A program made the translations under genes and the position numbers. Below, in pieces: positions 52,087 to 61,222 of a stretch of 64,000 nucleotides of DNA; position 1 is the first letter of the stretch, and every line of letters starts with the position of its first letter. The stretch is from an uncultured Acidobacteriaceae bacterium (lineage in GTDB: Bacteria > Acidobacteriota > Terriglobia > Terriglobales > Acidobacteriaceae), in NCBI GenBank assembly GCA_903849645.1, contig CAINJJ010000041.1:90610-154609 (forward strand), in the 5' to 3' direction. A model generated the notes under the pieces. The model was not told where the DNA came from, did not search any database, and saw only the letters and a list, made by a program, of their open reading frames with translations.

Positions 52087-53805
52087 ATGACCCGTCGCCA
52101 TGCCGGAGCCCTGCTCCTGACCCTGGGAGTGATGCTCGCCCTGCCCCGCGCCGCCCGGGCTCAAGCTGCCCCGTCCCAGCCCTTCGACCTTGTGATCACG
52201 CATGGCCAGATCGTGGATGGAACCGGCTCCCCCTGGTACTCCGGCGACATCGGCATCCGCGCGGGCCGCATCGCCGCCATCGGCAGCCTGGCCGGCGCTC
52301 CCGCACGGCGCACCATCGACGCCCAGGGCAAAGTCGTCGCCCCCGGCTTCATTGACATGCTCGGCCAGTCCGAGCTGACTATCCTCGTCGACCCCCGGCT
52401 GCCCTCCAAGATCTACCAGGGCATCACTACTGAGATCACCGGCGAGGGCAACTCCGCCGCGCCCCTCAACGACGCCATGGTCACCGCCGACCGCGGCGGC
52501 TACCAGCACTACGGCATCACTCCCGACTGGACCACCTTCCGCCAGTACTTTGCCCGTATCGAGAAGCAGGGCATGGGAATCAACCTTGCCTCCTACGTTG
52601 GCGCCACCTCCGTGCGCCGCATGGTCCTGGGCGACGCCGACGTGCAGCCCACCCCCGCCCAGCTCGACACCATGCGCTCCCTCGTCCGCGACGCCATGCG
52701 CGACGGAGCGGTCGGCCTCTCCACTGCCCTTCAGTACACCCCCGCCCCCTACGCCAAAACCGATGAGCTCATCGCCCTGGCCGCCGAGGCCGCCCGCGCC
52801 GGCGGCATCTACGCCACCCACATGCGCAGCGAGGGCGATGCCGTCCTTGACTCCATCGACGAGGCCGCACGGATTGGCAGCGAAGCCCAGATCCCCGTCG
52901 AAATCTGGCACCTCAAGGCCGCCGGCAAGGCCAACTGGGGCCGCATGCCGCAACTTGTCGCCCGCATCCAGCAGGCCCGCGCCGCCGGCATCGACATCAG
53001 CGCAGACACCTACGCCTATCCCGCCTGGTTCAACACCTTCTCCGCCTTCATCCCGCCCTGGGCCCACGACGGCGGCGACGCCAAACTCATCCAGCGCCTC
53101 CGCGACCCCGCCACCCGCACCCGCATCCGCAAAGACATGCTGTCGCCCGGCAAGGACTCCGCCGGGGAGGACTGGGACAACGAGTGGCAGGAGATTCCCG
53201 GCCCTGAGGCCGTCCAGGTGGCCGTCGTCCAGAATCCCGCCCTCCTGCCCCTCCAGGGCAAGCGCCTCTCCGAGGTTGCCGCCCTCTGGAAGGAAGACCC
53301 CGTTGACGCCCTTTGCGACATCCTCATCAAGGACGGCGCCTTCACCAGCGTCGCCGTATTCGGCATGGACGAGCCGGATATCCTGCTGGCGCTGAAGCAG
53401 CCCTGGGTCTCCTTTGACAACGACTCCTCCGGCACATCCCCCGAGGGGCTTCTCGGCAAGGAGCATCCCCACCCCCGCGCCTATGGCACCTTCCCCCGCG
53501 TCCTGCGCAAATATGTCCGCGAGGAACAAGCGATGAGCCTGCCCGAGGCCATCCGCAAGTTCACTGCCCTGCCGGCCCAGCGCATGAGGCTCACCGACCG
53601 CGGCGTGCTCAAGCAGGGCATGTGGGCCGATGTGGTGGTATTCGACCCCGCGAAGATTACCGACAGGGCGACCTTCGAGAACCCCAACCAGTTCTCCGAT
53701 GGCATGGATTTTGTGCTGGTCGACGGCGTCCCCGTGATTGAAAACGGCAAGATGACCGGCGCGCTCCCCGGCCATGTCCTCCGCGGTCCCGGCTTCGTGC
53801 CCTAA
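52087..53805 (+). CDS. N-acyl-D-amino-acid deacylase-like amidohydrolase, exported
   Basis: 572 residues from ATG 52087, set by GGAGGAACTCG; the earlier in-frame start at 52048 is not supported. Signal peptide about 1-25 (ending ARA/QA). The D-aminoacylase/amidohydrolase-3 pattern is DLVITHGQIVDGTGSPWYSGDIG at the N-terminus, PGFIDMLGQSE where many relatives have an HxH metal site, then GEGNSAAP, THMRSEGD, WHLKAAGK, and at the C-terminus DRGVLKQGMWADVVVFDP. The LGQSE in place of HSH is typical of one exported subgroup. It likely removes acyl groups or D-residues from cell-wall-type peptides; substrate is inferred. Confidence 0.87.
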   Translation: MTRRHAGALLLTLGVMLALPRAARAQAAPSQPFDLVITHGQIVDGTGSPWYSGDIGIRAGRIAAIGSLAGAPARRTIDAQGKVVAPGFIDMLGQSELTILVDPRLPSKIYQGITTEITGEGNSAAPLNDAMVTADRGGYQHYGITPDWTTFRQYFARIEKQGMGINLASYVGATSVRRMVLGDADVQPTPAQLDTMRSLVRDAMRDGAVGLSTALQYTPAPYAKTDELIALAAEAARAGGIYATHMRSEGDAVLDSIDEAARIGSEAQIPVEIWHLKAAGKANWGRMPQLVARIQQARAAGIDISADTYAYPAWFNTFSAFIPPWAHDGGDAKLIQRLRDPATRTRIRKDMLSPGKDSAGEDWDNEWQEIPGPEAVQVAVVQNPALLPLQGKRLSEVAALWKEDPVDALCDILIKDGAFTSVAVFGMDEPDILLALKQPWVSFDNDSSGTSPEGLLGKEHPHPRAYGTFPRVLRKYVREEQAMSLPEAIRKFTALPAQRMRLTDRGVLKQGMWADVVVFDPAKITDRATFENPNQFSDGMDFVLVDGVPVIENGKMTGALPGHVLRGPGFVP

Positions 53806-53838
53806 CCACTGCGGCCGCAAATGGCCTACTCTTGACCT

Positions 53839-56466
53839 ATGACCGATCGTGAACTTCTGGCCCGCATCGCCCGTTCTGCCGGCCAGAAGGCCGGATACAA
53901 GCAACTGGTTCGCGAGCTGGGCCTCGCCGGGGGCCGCGAGCGCCGCCTGCTCCTCGAGCAGCTTGCCCGCCTCACGGTCCGCGGCGCGCTGGCCAAGCTC
54001 GACCGCGAGCACTGGAGCATCCCCCGCCCACTCGGCACCCGAGACAACCTCGCCGCTGGACGGCTCGACCTCCATCGCGACGGCTACGGCTTTGTCCGCC
54101 CCAATCCCCGCCAGCCCGGCAGCGCCACTGGAACGAAGGCAAGCGGACCCCAGGAAGACATCTTCATTCCTCCCAACGAGATCAACGGCGCCATGCAGGG
54201 CGACCAGGTGCTGGTTGAAGTGGAACCGCCCAAGGCCGATGGCCGCCGCATGGGCCGTATCGTGCGCATCCTCGAGCGCCGCAACCCCACTGTCGTCGGC
54301 ATATTTCACTACGGGGTCCCCGGCGACAGGTCCTCGTCCACGGGGTGGCACTACAGCCGCTCCGACCGCGAACAGGGCCACTACGTCACCCCCTTTGACG
54401 AGCGCATGACCCAGCGCATCCTCATCCCCGAAGGCCAGGAACTGCCCCCGGCGGGCGAATCCGTCACGCCCCACCGCGTCCTGGGGCGCGAAGCCGCGTC
54501 AGCCGGGGTCCACGACAGCCTTGAGGGCCTCGTCGTCGATGTCGAAATTACAAGCTGGCCCACGCCCACCCGCCCACCCATCGGCCGCGTCATGGAGGTC
54601 CTCGGCCATCCCGACGACTTCGGCGTTGACGTGGAGATGATGATCCGCAAGCACCAGTTGCCGCGCGCCTTTCCCGAGCACGTTCTTGCCGAGGCCCGCT
54701 CCGTGGCTCATCTCGACCACGAGGAAGTCCTCGCCCGCCGCGACTTCCGCGCCCTGCCCATCGTCACCATCGACGGCGAAACCGCGCGCGACTTTGACGA
54801 CGCGGTGCTGGTCACCGAGCGGGCCGGCGGCGTGGGTTACGAACTCCAGGTTCACATCGCCGACGTGGCTCAATACGTCCGCCCCTCCACCGACCTCGAC
54901 CTCGAGGCGCGCCTCCGCGGAACCAGCGTCTACTTTCCTGACCGCGCCATTCCCATGCTGCCCCAGGAGCTTTCGACAGACATCTGCAGCCTGCGCCCCG
55001 GCGAAGACCGCCTCGTGCTCAGTTGCCTCATGCAGCTCGACCCCGCCGGCCGCATCGAGAGCTATGAGATCGTCGAGGGCGTCATCCGCTCCGCCGCCCG
55101 CATGACCTACACGGAGGTCCACGCCATTCTCGAAGGCGACGCCGACACCCGCGCCCGCTACTCCGCGCTTGTCCCCGGCTTCGAGCGTATGCACCGGCTC
55201 GCGCTGCTCATGAACAAGCGCCGCCAGGAGCGCGGCTCCATCGACTTCGATCTGCCCGAGCCGGTCATCGAGTTTGACGAGCAGGGCCAGATGCGCGGCG
55301 TCACCAAGTCCGAGCGCACCTGGGCCAACCGCCTCATCGAAGAGTTCATGCTGGCCGCCAACGAGTGCGTCGCCACATGGCTTGAAGACATGGGCGTGCC
55401 CTCGCTCTACCGCATCCATGAGAAGCCCGAGCCCCGCCGCGTGGTGCAGTTTGAAGAGCTGGCCGCCGCCTTCGGCTACTCGCTCGGCCTCGGCGCGCTG
55501 CCCGTCAAGCGCATCCAGACCCGCGGAGACCGCCGCGACGCCCAGCGGACGGGCCGCAACGTCCGCACCCACGAGGTGGCCGAAGACATCGCCGTCACCC
55601 CCCGCATGTACCAGAAGCTAGCCGCCCGCATCGAGGGCAAGCCCGAGGAGCGCATCCTCAGCTACCTCATGCTGCGCTCGCTCCGCCAGGCGCGCTACTC
55701 CGAGGTCAACGAGGGCCACTTCGCCCTGGCCGCGCCCTCTTACACCCACTTCACCTCGCCCATCCGCCGCTATCCCGACCTCATCATCCACCGCATCACC
55801 AAGGCCCTGCTGGCCCGCGGCATCCGCGGCGAGGGCGCGGTCCCCGAGGGCCGCCACAGCTCCCCATGGACTCACCCCAGCGAGGGCCTGCCACAAATGC
55901 GGGCGCCCCAGCTCCCTCGCACTTGGGAACCTGGGAAGGGAACTCAATCCCTCATAGAGCCCCCCATCCCCGAAGCCGAACTGGCGCAGATTGCCGAGGA
56001 GACCAGCCTCACCGAGCGACGCGCCGCCGAAGCCGAGCGCGAACTCGTTGAGTGGAAGAAGGTCCGCTTCATGCAGGACCGCGTCGGCGAGGAGTTTGAC
56101 GCCCTCATCCTCAACCCCACCAAGTACGGCCTCTTCGTCGAGCTGACCGACCTCTTTGTCGAGGGGCTGGTGCCCATCGACTCCCTGCGCGACGACCGCT
56201 ACTCCTGGCGCGAAAACACCCACGAGATCATCGGCGACCGCTGGGGACGCCGCTTCCGCGCCGGCGACCGCGTCCACGTCCTGCTCGACCGCATCCTGGC
56301 CCAGGAGCGCCGTCTGCAGTTCTCCATCGTCGAGGAGGGCATCCCCCTCACCGGCAAACCGGCCGCGAGCTCCGCTCCCAAATCCAAGAAGGCCCGCCGC
56401 AAGCTCGCCGCCGCGCCACCCTCCAAAACGCGCAAGAAGCCTTCCAGAAAAGGCAAACGGCGCTGA
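53839..56466 (+). CDS. rnr: Ribonuclease R with an in-frame repeat-derived insert
   Basis: 875 residues. Order: N-terminal winged helix (about 1-65), two cold-shock-like domains, RNB catalytic domain with IDGETARDFDDAV carrying the four acidic residues, then an S1 domain (EEFDALILNPTKYGLFVEL) and a Lys/Arg-rich tail. It degrades structured RNA 3' to 5'. Between the RNB region (THFTSPIRRYPDLIIHR) and QIAEETSLTERRA lies about 40 extra residues (SSPWTHPSEGLPQMRAP and TWEPGKGTQS) rich in Pro, Gly and Trp, encoded by a palindromic repeat-like DNA segment at about 55855-55950. The frame is open throughout. Confidence 0.95.
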   Translation: MTDRELLARIARSAGQKAGYKQLVRELGLAGGRERRLLLEQLARLTVRGALAKLDREHWSIPRPLGTRDNLAAGRLDLHRDGYGFVRPNPRQPGSATGTKASGPQEDIFIPPNEINGAMQGDQVLVEVEPPKADGRRMGRIVRILERRNPTVVGIFHYGVPGDRSSSTGWHYSRSDREQGHYVTPFDERMTQRILIPEGQELPPAGESVTPHRVLGREAASAGVHDSLEGLVVDVEITSWPTPTRPPIGRVMEVLGHPDDFGVDVEMMIRKHQLPRAFPEHVLAEARSVAHLDHEEVLARRDFRALPIVTIDGETARDFDDAVLVTERAGGVGYELQVHIADVAQYVRPSTDLDLEARLRGTSVYFPDRAIPMLPQELSTDICSLRPGEDRLVLSCLMQLDPAGRIESYEIVEGVIRSAARMTYTEVHAILEGDADTRARYSALVPGFERMHRLALLMNKRRQERGSIDFDLPEPVIEFDEQGQMRGVTKSERTWANRLIEEFMLAANECVATWLEDMGVPSLYRIHEKPEPRRVVQFEELAAAFGYSLGLGALPVKRIQTRGDRRDAQRTGRNVRTHEVAEDIAVTPRMYQKLAARIEGKPEERILSYLMLRSLRQARYSEVNEGHFALAAPSYTHFTSPIRRYPDLIIHRITKALLARGIRGEGAVPEGRHSSPWTHPSEGLPQMRAPQLPRTWEPGKGTQSLIEPPIPEAELAQIAEETSLTERRAAEAERELVEWKKVRFMQDRVGEEFDALILNPTKYGLFVELTDLFVEGLVPIDSLRDDRYSWRENTHEIIGDRWGRRFRAGDRVHVLLDRILAQERRLQFSIVEEGIPLTGKPAASSAPKSKKARRKLAAAPPSKTRKKPSRKGKRR
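55901..55945 (+). repeat. Palindromic repeat element inside rnr
   Basis: Runs GGGCGCCCCAGCTCCC, then GCACTT, GGGAACCTGGG and AAGGGAAC. About 30 of 42 positions match the intergenic copy at 44217. It sits in frame between the RNB and S1 domains of RNase R, where close relatives should have only a short linker. Confidence 0.65.
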
Positions 56467-56882
56467 AGATGTCCAGGCCAAACGATTGCTCTGAGTCATT
56501 GATTCATCCAAAGGGCGGTTCCGTCCTGGGCCGTCCTTCGCAAACCTTTGCGTTACGGCTGAAATGAACGGCATGCCGCTGCGCCTGCCCCAGAGGGGCG
56601 AGGGAAGCTAGCCCAGGACAAGCAAAGCGCAGTCCTGGGTGGAGCGTCATTTGCAGCTTCAAGCCCCGCCTGGGGCGATGGAAGTTACGCTGTTCATGCT
56701 GAGGGAACGCAGCGAGCGGAGGGCCTGCGCTCTGCGAGAGTTATCCGCAACTGCCACTGTTCAACTCCAAAGCGGCTGTGAGACCTGCTTTCGCTGCGTT
56801 GTCTTTCATTGACATCCACCGCGCACGGCTGCTAACGTCTTCGCAATCTAGCAGTAACAATTCCGATGCATGGAGAGATTCA
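56467..56882. repeat. 416-bp intergenic region with several palindromes
   Basis: No gene is seen. CCCAGGAC (56612-56619) and GTCCTGGG (56632-56639) form an 8-bp stem; GCCCCAGAGGGGC-like and CCCCGCCTGGGG hairpins lie near 56587-56600 and 56663-56676. The CCTGGG words recall the palindromic elements at 44217 and 55901, but the ends do not match well. The promoter of the 56883 gene is expected in the last 100 bases. Confidence 0.5.
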
Positions 56883-57077
56883 ATGGCGTTCAAGTGTCCC
56901 TATTGCGGCCATGAGGGCATGCCCTATGTCGAGAGGAAAAAGCTGTCAACCGGCGGATGGGTGCTCTTCGCGGTGCTGCTCCTTGTCTGCTTCCCCATCT
57001 GCTGGCTGCCTTTCGTCATCGACGCCTGCAAAGAGGAAGAGCGCAAGTGCCCCGGATGCAGCATGAAGCTGGGGTAA
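56883..57077 (+). CDS. Small zinc-ribbon membrane protein
   Basis: 64 residues from ATG 56883 with GGAGAG seven bases ahead. CPYCGHEG (5-12) and CPGCSMKLG at the C-terminus flank one hydrophobic helix (WVLFAVLLLVCFPICWLPFV). Two CxxC pairs around a membrane helix recall LITAF-like or short zinc-ribbon membrane proteins. Function is unknown. Its stop codon overlaps the next start by one base. Confidence 0.75.
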   Translation: MAFKCPYCGHEGMPYVERKKLSTGGWVLFAVLLLVCFPICWLPFVIDACKEEERKCPGCSMKLG

Positions 57078-57445
57078 TGCGCATCCTGGTGCGCAACGCC
57101 GCGCTGGGCGCATTCCTCTTCTACCTGGTCTGGAATGCGGTCTGGATTGGCGCGGGGAAGGTCCCGCCTTCACTCTTCAAGGCAATCTCCGGATATCCGT
57201 GCCCCACTACCGGCGGATACCGCAGCCTGCTTGCGCTCAGCCGCGGAGACATAGCTGCCTCATTGCTCTTCAACCCGCTGACGCTGGTTTACATCTTGCT
57301 CTTCGCGGGGTCTTTGGCCATTCTTCTGCGCCAGTTGTACCGCCGCCGCCGCCTAGCGCTGCCTCCAGCCATCGCCTGGGCCTGGCTGGCATCGCTCGCC
57401 CTGGGCTGGGCTGCCAAGTTCGCCCTGGGAAAGCAGTACTGGTAG
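57077..57445 (+). CDS. DUF2752 membrane protein
   Basis: 122 residues with three hydrophobic helices. The family motif is GYPCPTTGGYRSLLALSRGDIAASL (quoted in part as CPTTGGYRSLLALSRGD), in which the Cys and the TTG turn are conserved. DUF2752 proteins are found widely in Bacteroidota and Acidobacteriota without known function. The ATG overlaps the TAA of the zinc-ribbon gene, so both are translationally coupled and may act together at the membrane. Confidence 0.8.
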   Translation: MRILVRNAALGAFLFYLVWNAVWIGAGKVPPSLFKAISGYPCPTTGGYRSLLALSRGDIAASLLFNPLTLVYILLFAGSLAILLRQLYRRRRLALPPAIAWAWLASLALGWAAKFALGKQYW

Positions 57446-57603
57446 CGCGCGCCTGCTGGACTCAGTCGAGGAAGGCTGAATCTTCAGCGCGAACATACAG
57501 AGGCGGCCAACCTTGCAAAGCCGCCCCGCCAATCCAAGGCCGCAATAGCGATCCAGTGCTGCTCAAGCTCGATAGGCCATCCGCCGGGTGGTGTGAACAG
57601 GCC

Positions 57604-57966
57604 CTAGTTGCCTGCCTGCTTCTCGGCCAGGTTTCCGATCAAGGGCAGCTTGTAGCGCTCCCCTTTGAGAGCCTTGAGCAAAGCGATCAGCCACGCCACA
57701 AACAGAGCGACCATGCCAACCAGGAAGATCAACTGGCCGAGGATGGGAATTACATTGATGAAACCGATCGCAAACGCGGCAATGCCCAGAAAAATGGACT
57801 GCCAAGCGTGGAAGCGTATGTAAGAGCTCTTGTTATACGGCTCCGCAATCAGAAAGATGATTGCCGGAATGACCGTGACGTAGGCCAGAGCGCCGGCTGT
57901 ATTGTCGGGCATTCCCGATTGCGTGGCCTGCGGCGGGGTGGGCTGGGGAACATATGGATCGGACAT
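57604..57966 (-). CDS. DUF4870 (Tic20-like) membrane protein, copy 1
   Basis: 120 residues. A Pro/Gln-rich N-terminus (MSDPYVPQPTPPQATQ) precedes NTAGALAYVTVIPAIIFLIA, YIRFHAWQSIFLG, and a C-terminal KALKGERYKLPLIGNLAEKQ. Three to four membrane helices. The RFHAWQ block defines DUF4870. Function is unknown. It lies 114 bases downstream of a clear paralogue on the same strand. Confidence 0.87.
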   Translation of the reverse strand: MSDPYVPQPTPPQATQSGMPDNTAGALAYVTVIPAIIFLIAEPYNKSSYIRFHAWQSIFLGIAAFAIGFINVIPILGQLIFLVGMVALFVAWLIALLKALKGERYKLPLIGNLAEKQAGN

Positions 57967-58080
57967 GGCAGCTCCTTCGATGTGCGGTCAGACTCCGGTG
58001 ATCGTCTTTGCGACGGTGAGAATGCGCAAGAATGGAAGGGCGGAAAAACGCCCACCCAGCCCTTCATGACACTGCGGCGG

Positions 58081-58434
58081 TTAGCTGTTGGCCTGCTTCT
58101 CCGCAAAGTCACCAATCAGCGGCAACTTGAAACGCTTGCCGTTGAACGCGTTGATCAGGCAGACAATCCAAAGGATGAAAAAGACCAGGCCTACCAGAGG
58201 AAACAGGGCCAGGTTGATCAACCCGATGAAGGGAAGCTTCCCAATGATTGCCAGCACAATGTCCACCGCAAACCACGCAATGGCGAGGAAGATGCACTGC
58301 CAGGAGTGGAAGCGCACAAACGAGTTCTTGTTGAACGGCTCAACGATCAGAAAGACGATCGCCGGGATGATGGTGATGTAAGCCAGTCCGCCGGCTGCAT
58401 TGTCAGAGAGGCCGGACTGATTTGGTTCGGGCAT
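58081..58434 (-). CDS. DUF4870 (Tic20-like) membrane protein, copy 2
   Basis: 117 residues from ATG 58434, with AGAAGGAG upstream; longer frames to 58593 are rejected. NAAGGLAYITIIPAIVFLIV, FVRFHSWQCIFLAIAWF and INAFNGKRFKLPLIGDFAEKQ parallel copy 1 over the full length, so the pair arose by tandem duplication. Confidence 0.87.
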   Translation of the reverse strand: MPEPNQSGLSDNAAGGLAYITIIPAIVFLIVEPFNKNSFVRFHSWQCIFLAIAWFAVDIVLAIIGKLPFIGLINLALFPLVGLVFFILWIVCLINAFNGKRFKLPLIGDFAEKQANS

Positions 58435-58680
58435 GGGAACTCCTTCTGCTTTCGAAGTCGACTTCGGAGTCGGTGCTCCCCCTCTCCACCCGGCAGAGTG
58501 GAAAATCAGGGTGCTACCGCGAGGGGAAACTTGGAGTTGAAACGAGATAAGAAAATCGTCCCTGCTCGGAATTGTCAAGAAAAATCGCCGCAACCCGCAA
58601 AGGGGCCAATTTTCCTTGTTGGGTCCGCGCTCCGTTCGCCCTTCTCCCGGAAGCCCCTTCTCTGTCCAGCCACCATCGAT

Positions 58681-59370
58681 CTAACCCGCGGCGGCGTCAC
58701 AATCCTCAAGCAGCTCCGCATCGTTGTTGCGCACATTGCCCACCCGCGCGCTCACCGGCCATACCTTCATCTTCTCCGCGGCAAAGGGCCGCATCAGGTC
58801 CACCGGCGGCTGCGCCGGGTCTCCCGGCTCCAGCCAGCGCGCATAGTCCTGCCGCTCCACAATCACCGGCATCCGGTTGTGAATCGGCGCCATCATCTCG
58901 TTGGGGTCCGTCGTCAAGATCGTGAAGGTCTCGAGAGCCGGCCCGTCTTTGGGCTTCCAGCTCTCCCACAGCCCCGCCAGAGCAAACGGCTCGCCGGACG
59001 CCATGCCAATGGCCAGCGGCCGCTTCGTCTTGGCGCCCATCCGCTGCCACTCGTAGAAGGCATCCGCGGGCACCAGGCAGCGCCGCTTCTTGAGCGCCTC
59101 GCGAAAGGCCGGCTTCTGCGCCGCCTCCTCCGCCCGCGCGTTAAAGGTGCTATACGCCAGCTTCGCGTCTTTTGCCCAGAAAGGCACCAGCCCCCACCGC
59201 TGCAGCGCCACCTCGCGCCCGCCCGTGTCCCGGCTCTGCCGAACCACTGGTTGCACACTCTGCGGCGCGGCGTTGTAGCTCGGCGCAAACCACGGCATAT
59301 CTTCAAGCTCCACGCCAAACCAGTCGGCGAGAACCTGCTGCGTTGATCGACGGGCAAAGCGTCCGCACAT
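58681..59370 (-). CDS. yedK: SRAP-domain (HMCES/YedK) abasic-site protection protein
   Basis: 229 residues. The catalytic Cys2 (MCGRFARR, exposed after Met removal) forms a covalent bond with abasic sites in single-stranded DNA. Other conserved residues are in SYNAAPQ, WGLVPFWAK, NARAEE, RCLVPADAFYEW and MAPIHNRMPVIV (His). It protects abasic sites at replication forks. Length is normal. Confidence 0.95.
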   Translation of the reverse strand: MCGRFARRSTQQVLADWFGVELEDMPWFAPSYNAAPQSVQPVVRQSRDTGGREVALQRWGLVPFWAKDAKLAYSTFNARAEEAAQKPAFREALKKRRCLVPADAFYEWQRMGAKTKRPLAIGMASGEPFALAGLWESWKPKDGPALETFTILTTDPNEMMAPIHNRMPVIVERQDYARWLEPGDPAQPPVDLMRPFAAEKMKVWPVSARVGNVRNNDAELLEDCDAAAG

Positions 59371-59519
59371 ACCTCGACAGAATAGAACGGCGCGCCCTCA
59401 AAAAAACAGCCTGTAACCTTTCCCGCGCGGCCCCACTCTCAGTGTGCAGAATGGCCAGGCCCGCAGATGCACATGAGCCGCCGGCAAGGGCCAAATTCCC
59501 CACTTGGAGTCAATTCGAA

Positions 59520-60629
59520 ATGAAAAGCATCAAGTTCTTCGCAGCAGCCTCGCTCTTCGCCCTCGGCGCCGCCACCCTTCTCACCGCGCCTGCCCAGGCA
59601 GAAGACGGCGCCGGCGCAGTCTTTGTCATGACCAACGCCGCCTCCAACAACCAGATCGCCGCTTACACCCGCAACCAGGACGGCTCCCTGCAGGCCGCCG
59701 CCTCTTACTCGACCGGCGGCAATGGCAGCGGCGGCACCATCGACCCCCTTCACTCCCAGGGCTCGCTCCGCCTCTCCGCCGACCACCGCCTGCTCTTTGC
59801 CGTGAACGCCGGCAGCGGCACGGTCTCCTCCTTCGCGGTCGATGGCAGCGAACTCACCCTGGCCGACACCCAGCCCAGCGGCGGCAGCGCCCCCTCCGCC
59901 CTCGCCCAGTCCGGCGACCTGCTTTACGTCCTCAACTCCGGCGGCAGCGGCAACGTCAGCGGCTTCCACGTCAGCGCGCACGGCCATCTCCGCCCCATCG
60001 CCAACTCCACCCGCGACCTGAGCGATACCGCCGCCGGCGCCACATCGCTCGCTTTCAGCCCCAATCGGCAGTTCCTCGTCGTCACCGAGCGCGCCACCAA
60101 CAACATCGACGTCTTCCGCGTCCTCGACGACGGCTCGCTCTCCACCATCCAAGTCAACCCCAGCGCCGACGCGGTTCCCTTTGCCGCCGTCTTCGCCCCC
60201 AACGGCGCACTGATTGTCGGCGCGGCCTCCAACTTCGTCTCCTCCTACCAGCTCCACCACGACCGCACCCTCAGCCCCATCACCGCCTCGCTCCCCACCC
60301 TCGGCAAGGCCACCTGCTGGGACGTAGTCACCCCCAGCGGCCGCTTCGTCTTCACCGCCAACGCCGGCACCGCCAACCTCTCCGGCTTCGCCATCGCTCG
60401 CGACGGCTCCCTCGCGCCCCTCGGCGCCACCATCGTCGGCGCCAACCCCGCCGGCAGCGTCAACCTCGACACCGCCATCAGCGCCGACGGCAAGTTCCTC
60501 TACACCCTCAACACCGGCACCGGCTCCATCGGCGCCTTCTCGGTGGACCACGACGGCTTCCTCACCGCTCTCACCACAACCGGCGGCCTGCCCGTCGCCT
60601 TCGGCCTCAACGGCATCGCCGCCTACTAA
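59520..60629 (+). CDS. Secreted beta-propeller protein, lactonase-like (Lactonase/YVTN family)
   Basis: 369 residues from ATG 59520, giving a clear signal peptide (MKSIKFFAAASLFALGAATL, ending AQA). Seven repeating blades are visible (AAYTRNQDGSLQAA, SSFAVDGSELTLADT, SGFHVSAHGHLRPI, DVFRVLDDGSLSTI, SSYQLHHDRTLSPI, SGFAIARDGSLAPL, GAFSVDHDGFLTAL), each ending in a DGxL turn. This matches the 6-phosphogluconolactonase-like propeller family, but export argues against a cytosolic sugar-phosphate role. A surface or scaffold function is possible. Confidence 0.85.
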   Translation: MKSIKFFAAASLFALGAATLLTAPAQAEDGAGAVFVMTNAASNNQIAAYTRNQDGSLQAAASYSTGGNGSGGTIDPLHSQGSLRLSADHRLLFAVNAGSGTVSSFAVDGSELTLADTQPSGGSAPSALAQSGDLLYVLNSGGSGNVSGFHVSAHGHLRPIANSTRDLSDTAAGATSLAFSPNRQFLVVTERATNNIDVFRVLDDGSLSTIQVNPSADAVPFAAVFAPNGALIVGAASNFVSSYQLHHDRTLSPITASLPTLGKATCWDVVTPSGRFVFTANAGTANLSGFAIARDGSLAPLGATIVGANPAGSVNLDTAISADGKFLYTLNTGTGSIGAFSVDHDGFLTALTTTGGLPVAFGLNGIAAY

Positions 60630-60707
60630 GCAGTCTCAGCAAGCCCTCTTCCCCGCATCCATCCCGCTCCCAACGCCATCCAATACAATGGCGTTGGGAG
60701 CAAATCA

Positions 60708-60980
60708 ATGGCACACATGGTTTTTTGCGTTCGCAACAAGAAGGAGATGGAGGGCCTCGAAGAGCCCCCGTTCGACTCCGAGTTCGGTCACAAGATCTAC
60801 AAGAACGTCTCCAAAGTCGCTTGGAGCGAATGGGTCGAACGGCAGAAGATGCTGCTCAACGAATACCGCCTTCAGCCCTGGACCCCCCAGGCGCAGTCCT
60901 TCCTCGTCGAGCAGATGGAGCACTTCTTCTTCGACGAGGGCTCAGCCCTTCCCACCGAGTTCGTCCCCCCGGCGCACTGA
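60708..60980 (+). CDS. yggX: Probable Fe(2+)-trafficking protein
   Basis: 90 residues, normal length. MAHMVFCVRNKKEMEGLEEP carries the conserved N-terminal Cys, followed by GHKIYKNVSKVAWSEWVERQKMLLNEYRL (quoted in part as SKVAWSEWVERQKML), QAQSFLVEQMEHFFF. YggX protects Fe-S clusters and limits iron-driven oxidation. It stands alone between the propeller gene and tRNA-Pro. Confidence 0.93.
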   Translation: MAHMVFCVRNKKEMEGLEEPPFDSEFGHKIYKNVSKVAWSEWVERQKMLLNEYRLQPWTPQAQSFLVEQMEHFFFDEGSALPTEFVPPAH

Positions 60981-61114
60981 TCCCGCGCCTCCCCCAACCG
61001 GAAGATTCAGGCGGCAGTCCACCCTGTACGTGCCGCCTGTCTCCTCTTCCAGCCCATTCTTCACCCGCCCCGGCACACCCCGCCCGGCTGGTGTAAACTA
61101 ATCAAGACCCCAAA

Positions 61115-61135
61115 GCCGGCTCACCCTGAGCCGGC
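61115..61135. terminator. Hairpin between yggX and tRNA-Pro
   Basis: GCCGGCTCA and TGAGCCGGC form a perfect 9-bp stem with a 3-base loop, 10 bases before the tRNA. No T-run follows on the plus strand. It could end the yggX transcript or lie in the tRNA leader. Confidence 0.5.
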
Positions 61136-61145
61136 TGCATTGTGT

Positions 61146-61222
61146 CGGGACGTGGCTCAGCCTGGTAGAGCACTCGCTTGGGGTGCGAGGGGTCGGCAGT
61201 TCGAATCTGCCCGTCCCGACCA
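61146..61222 (+). tRNA. tRNA-Pro (anticodon GGG)
   Basis: 77 bases including an encoded CCA. The acceptor stem CGGGACG pairs with CGTCCCG; the D arm is GCTC-AGCCTGGTA-GAGC; the anticodon stem CTCGC/GCGAG encloses TTGGGGT with anticodon GGG; the T arm GGCAG-TTCGAAT-CTGCC is standard. Its 3' part (from 61193) is duplicated 169 bases downstream. Confidence 0.96.

Noticed and set aside
51892..54474. An 860-codon minus-strand frame
   Set aside because: It is antisense to the amidohydrolase and the start of rnr, whose motifs and ribosome-binding sites are convincing.
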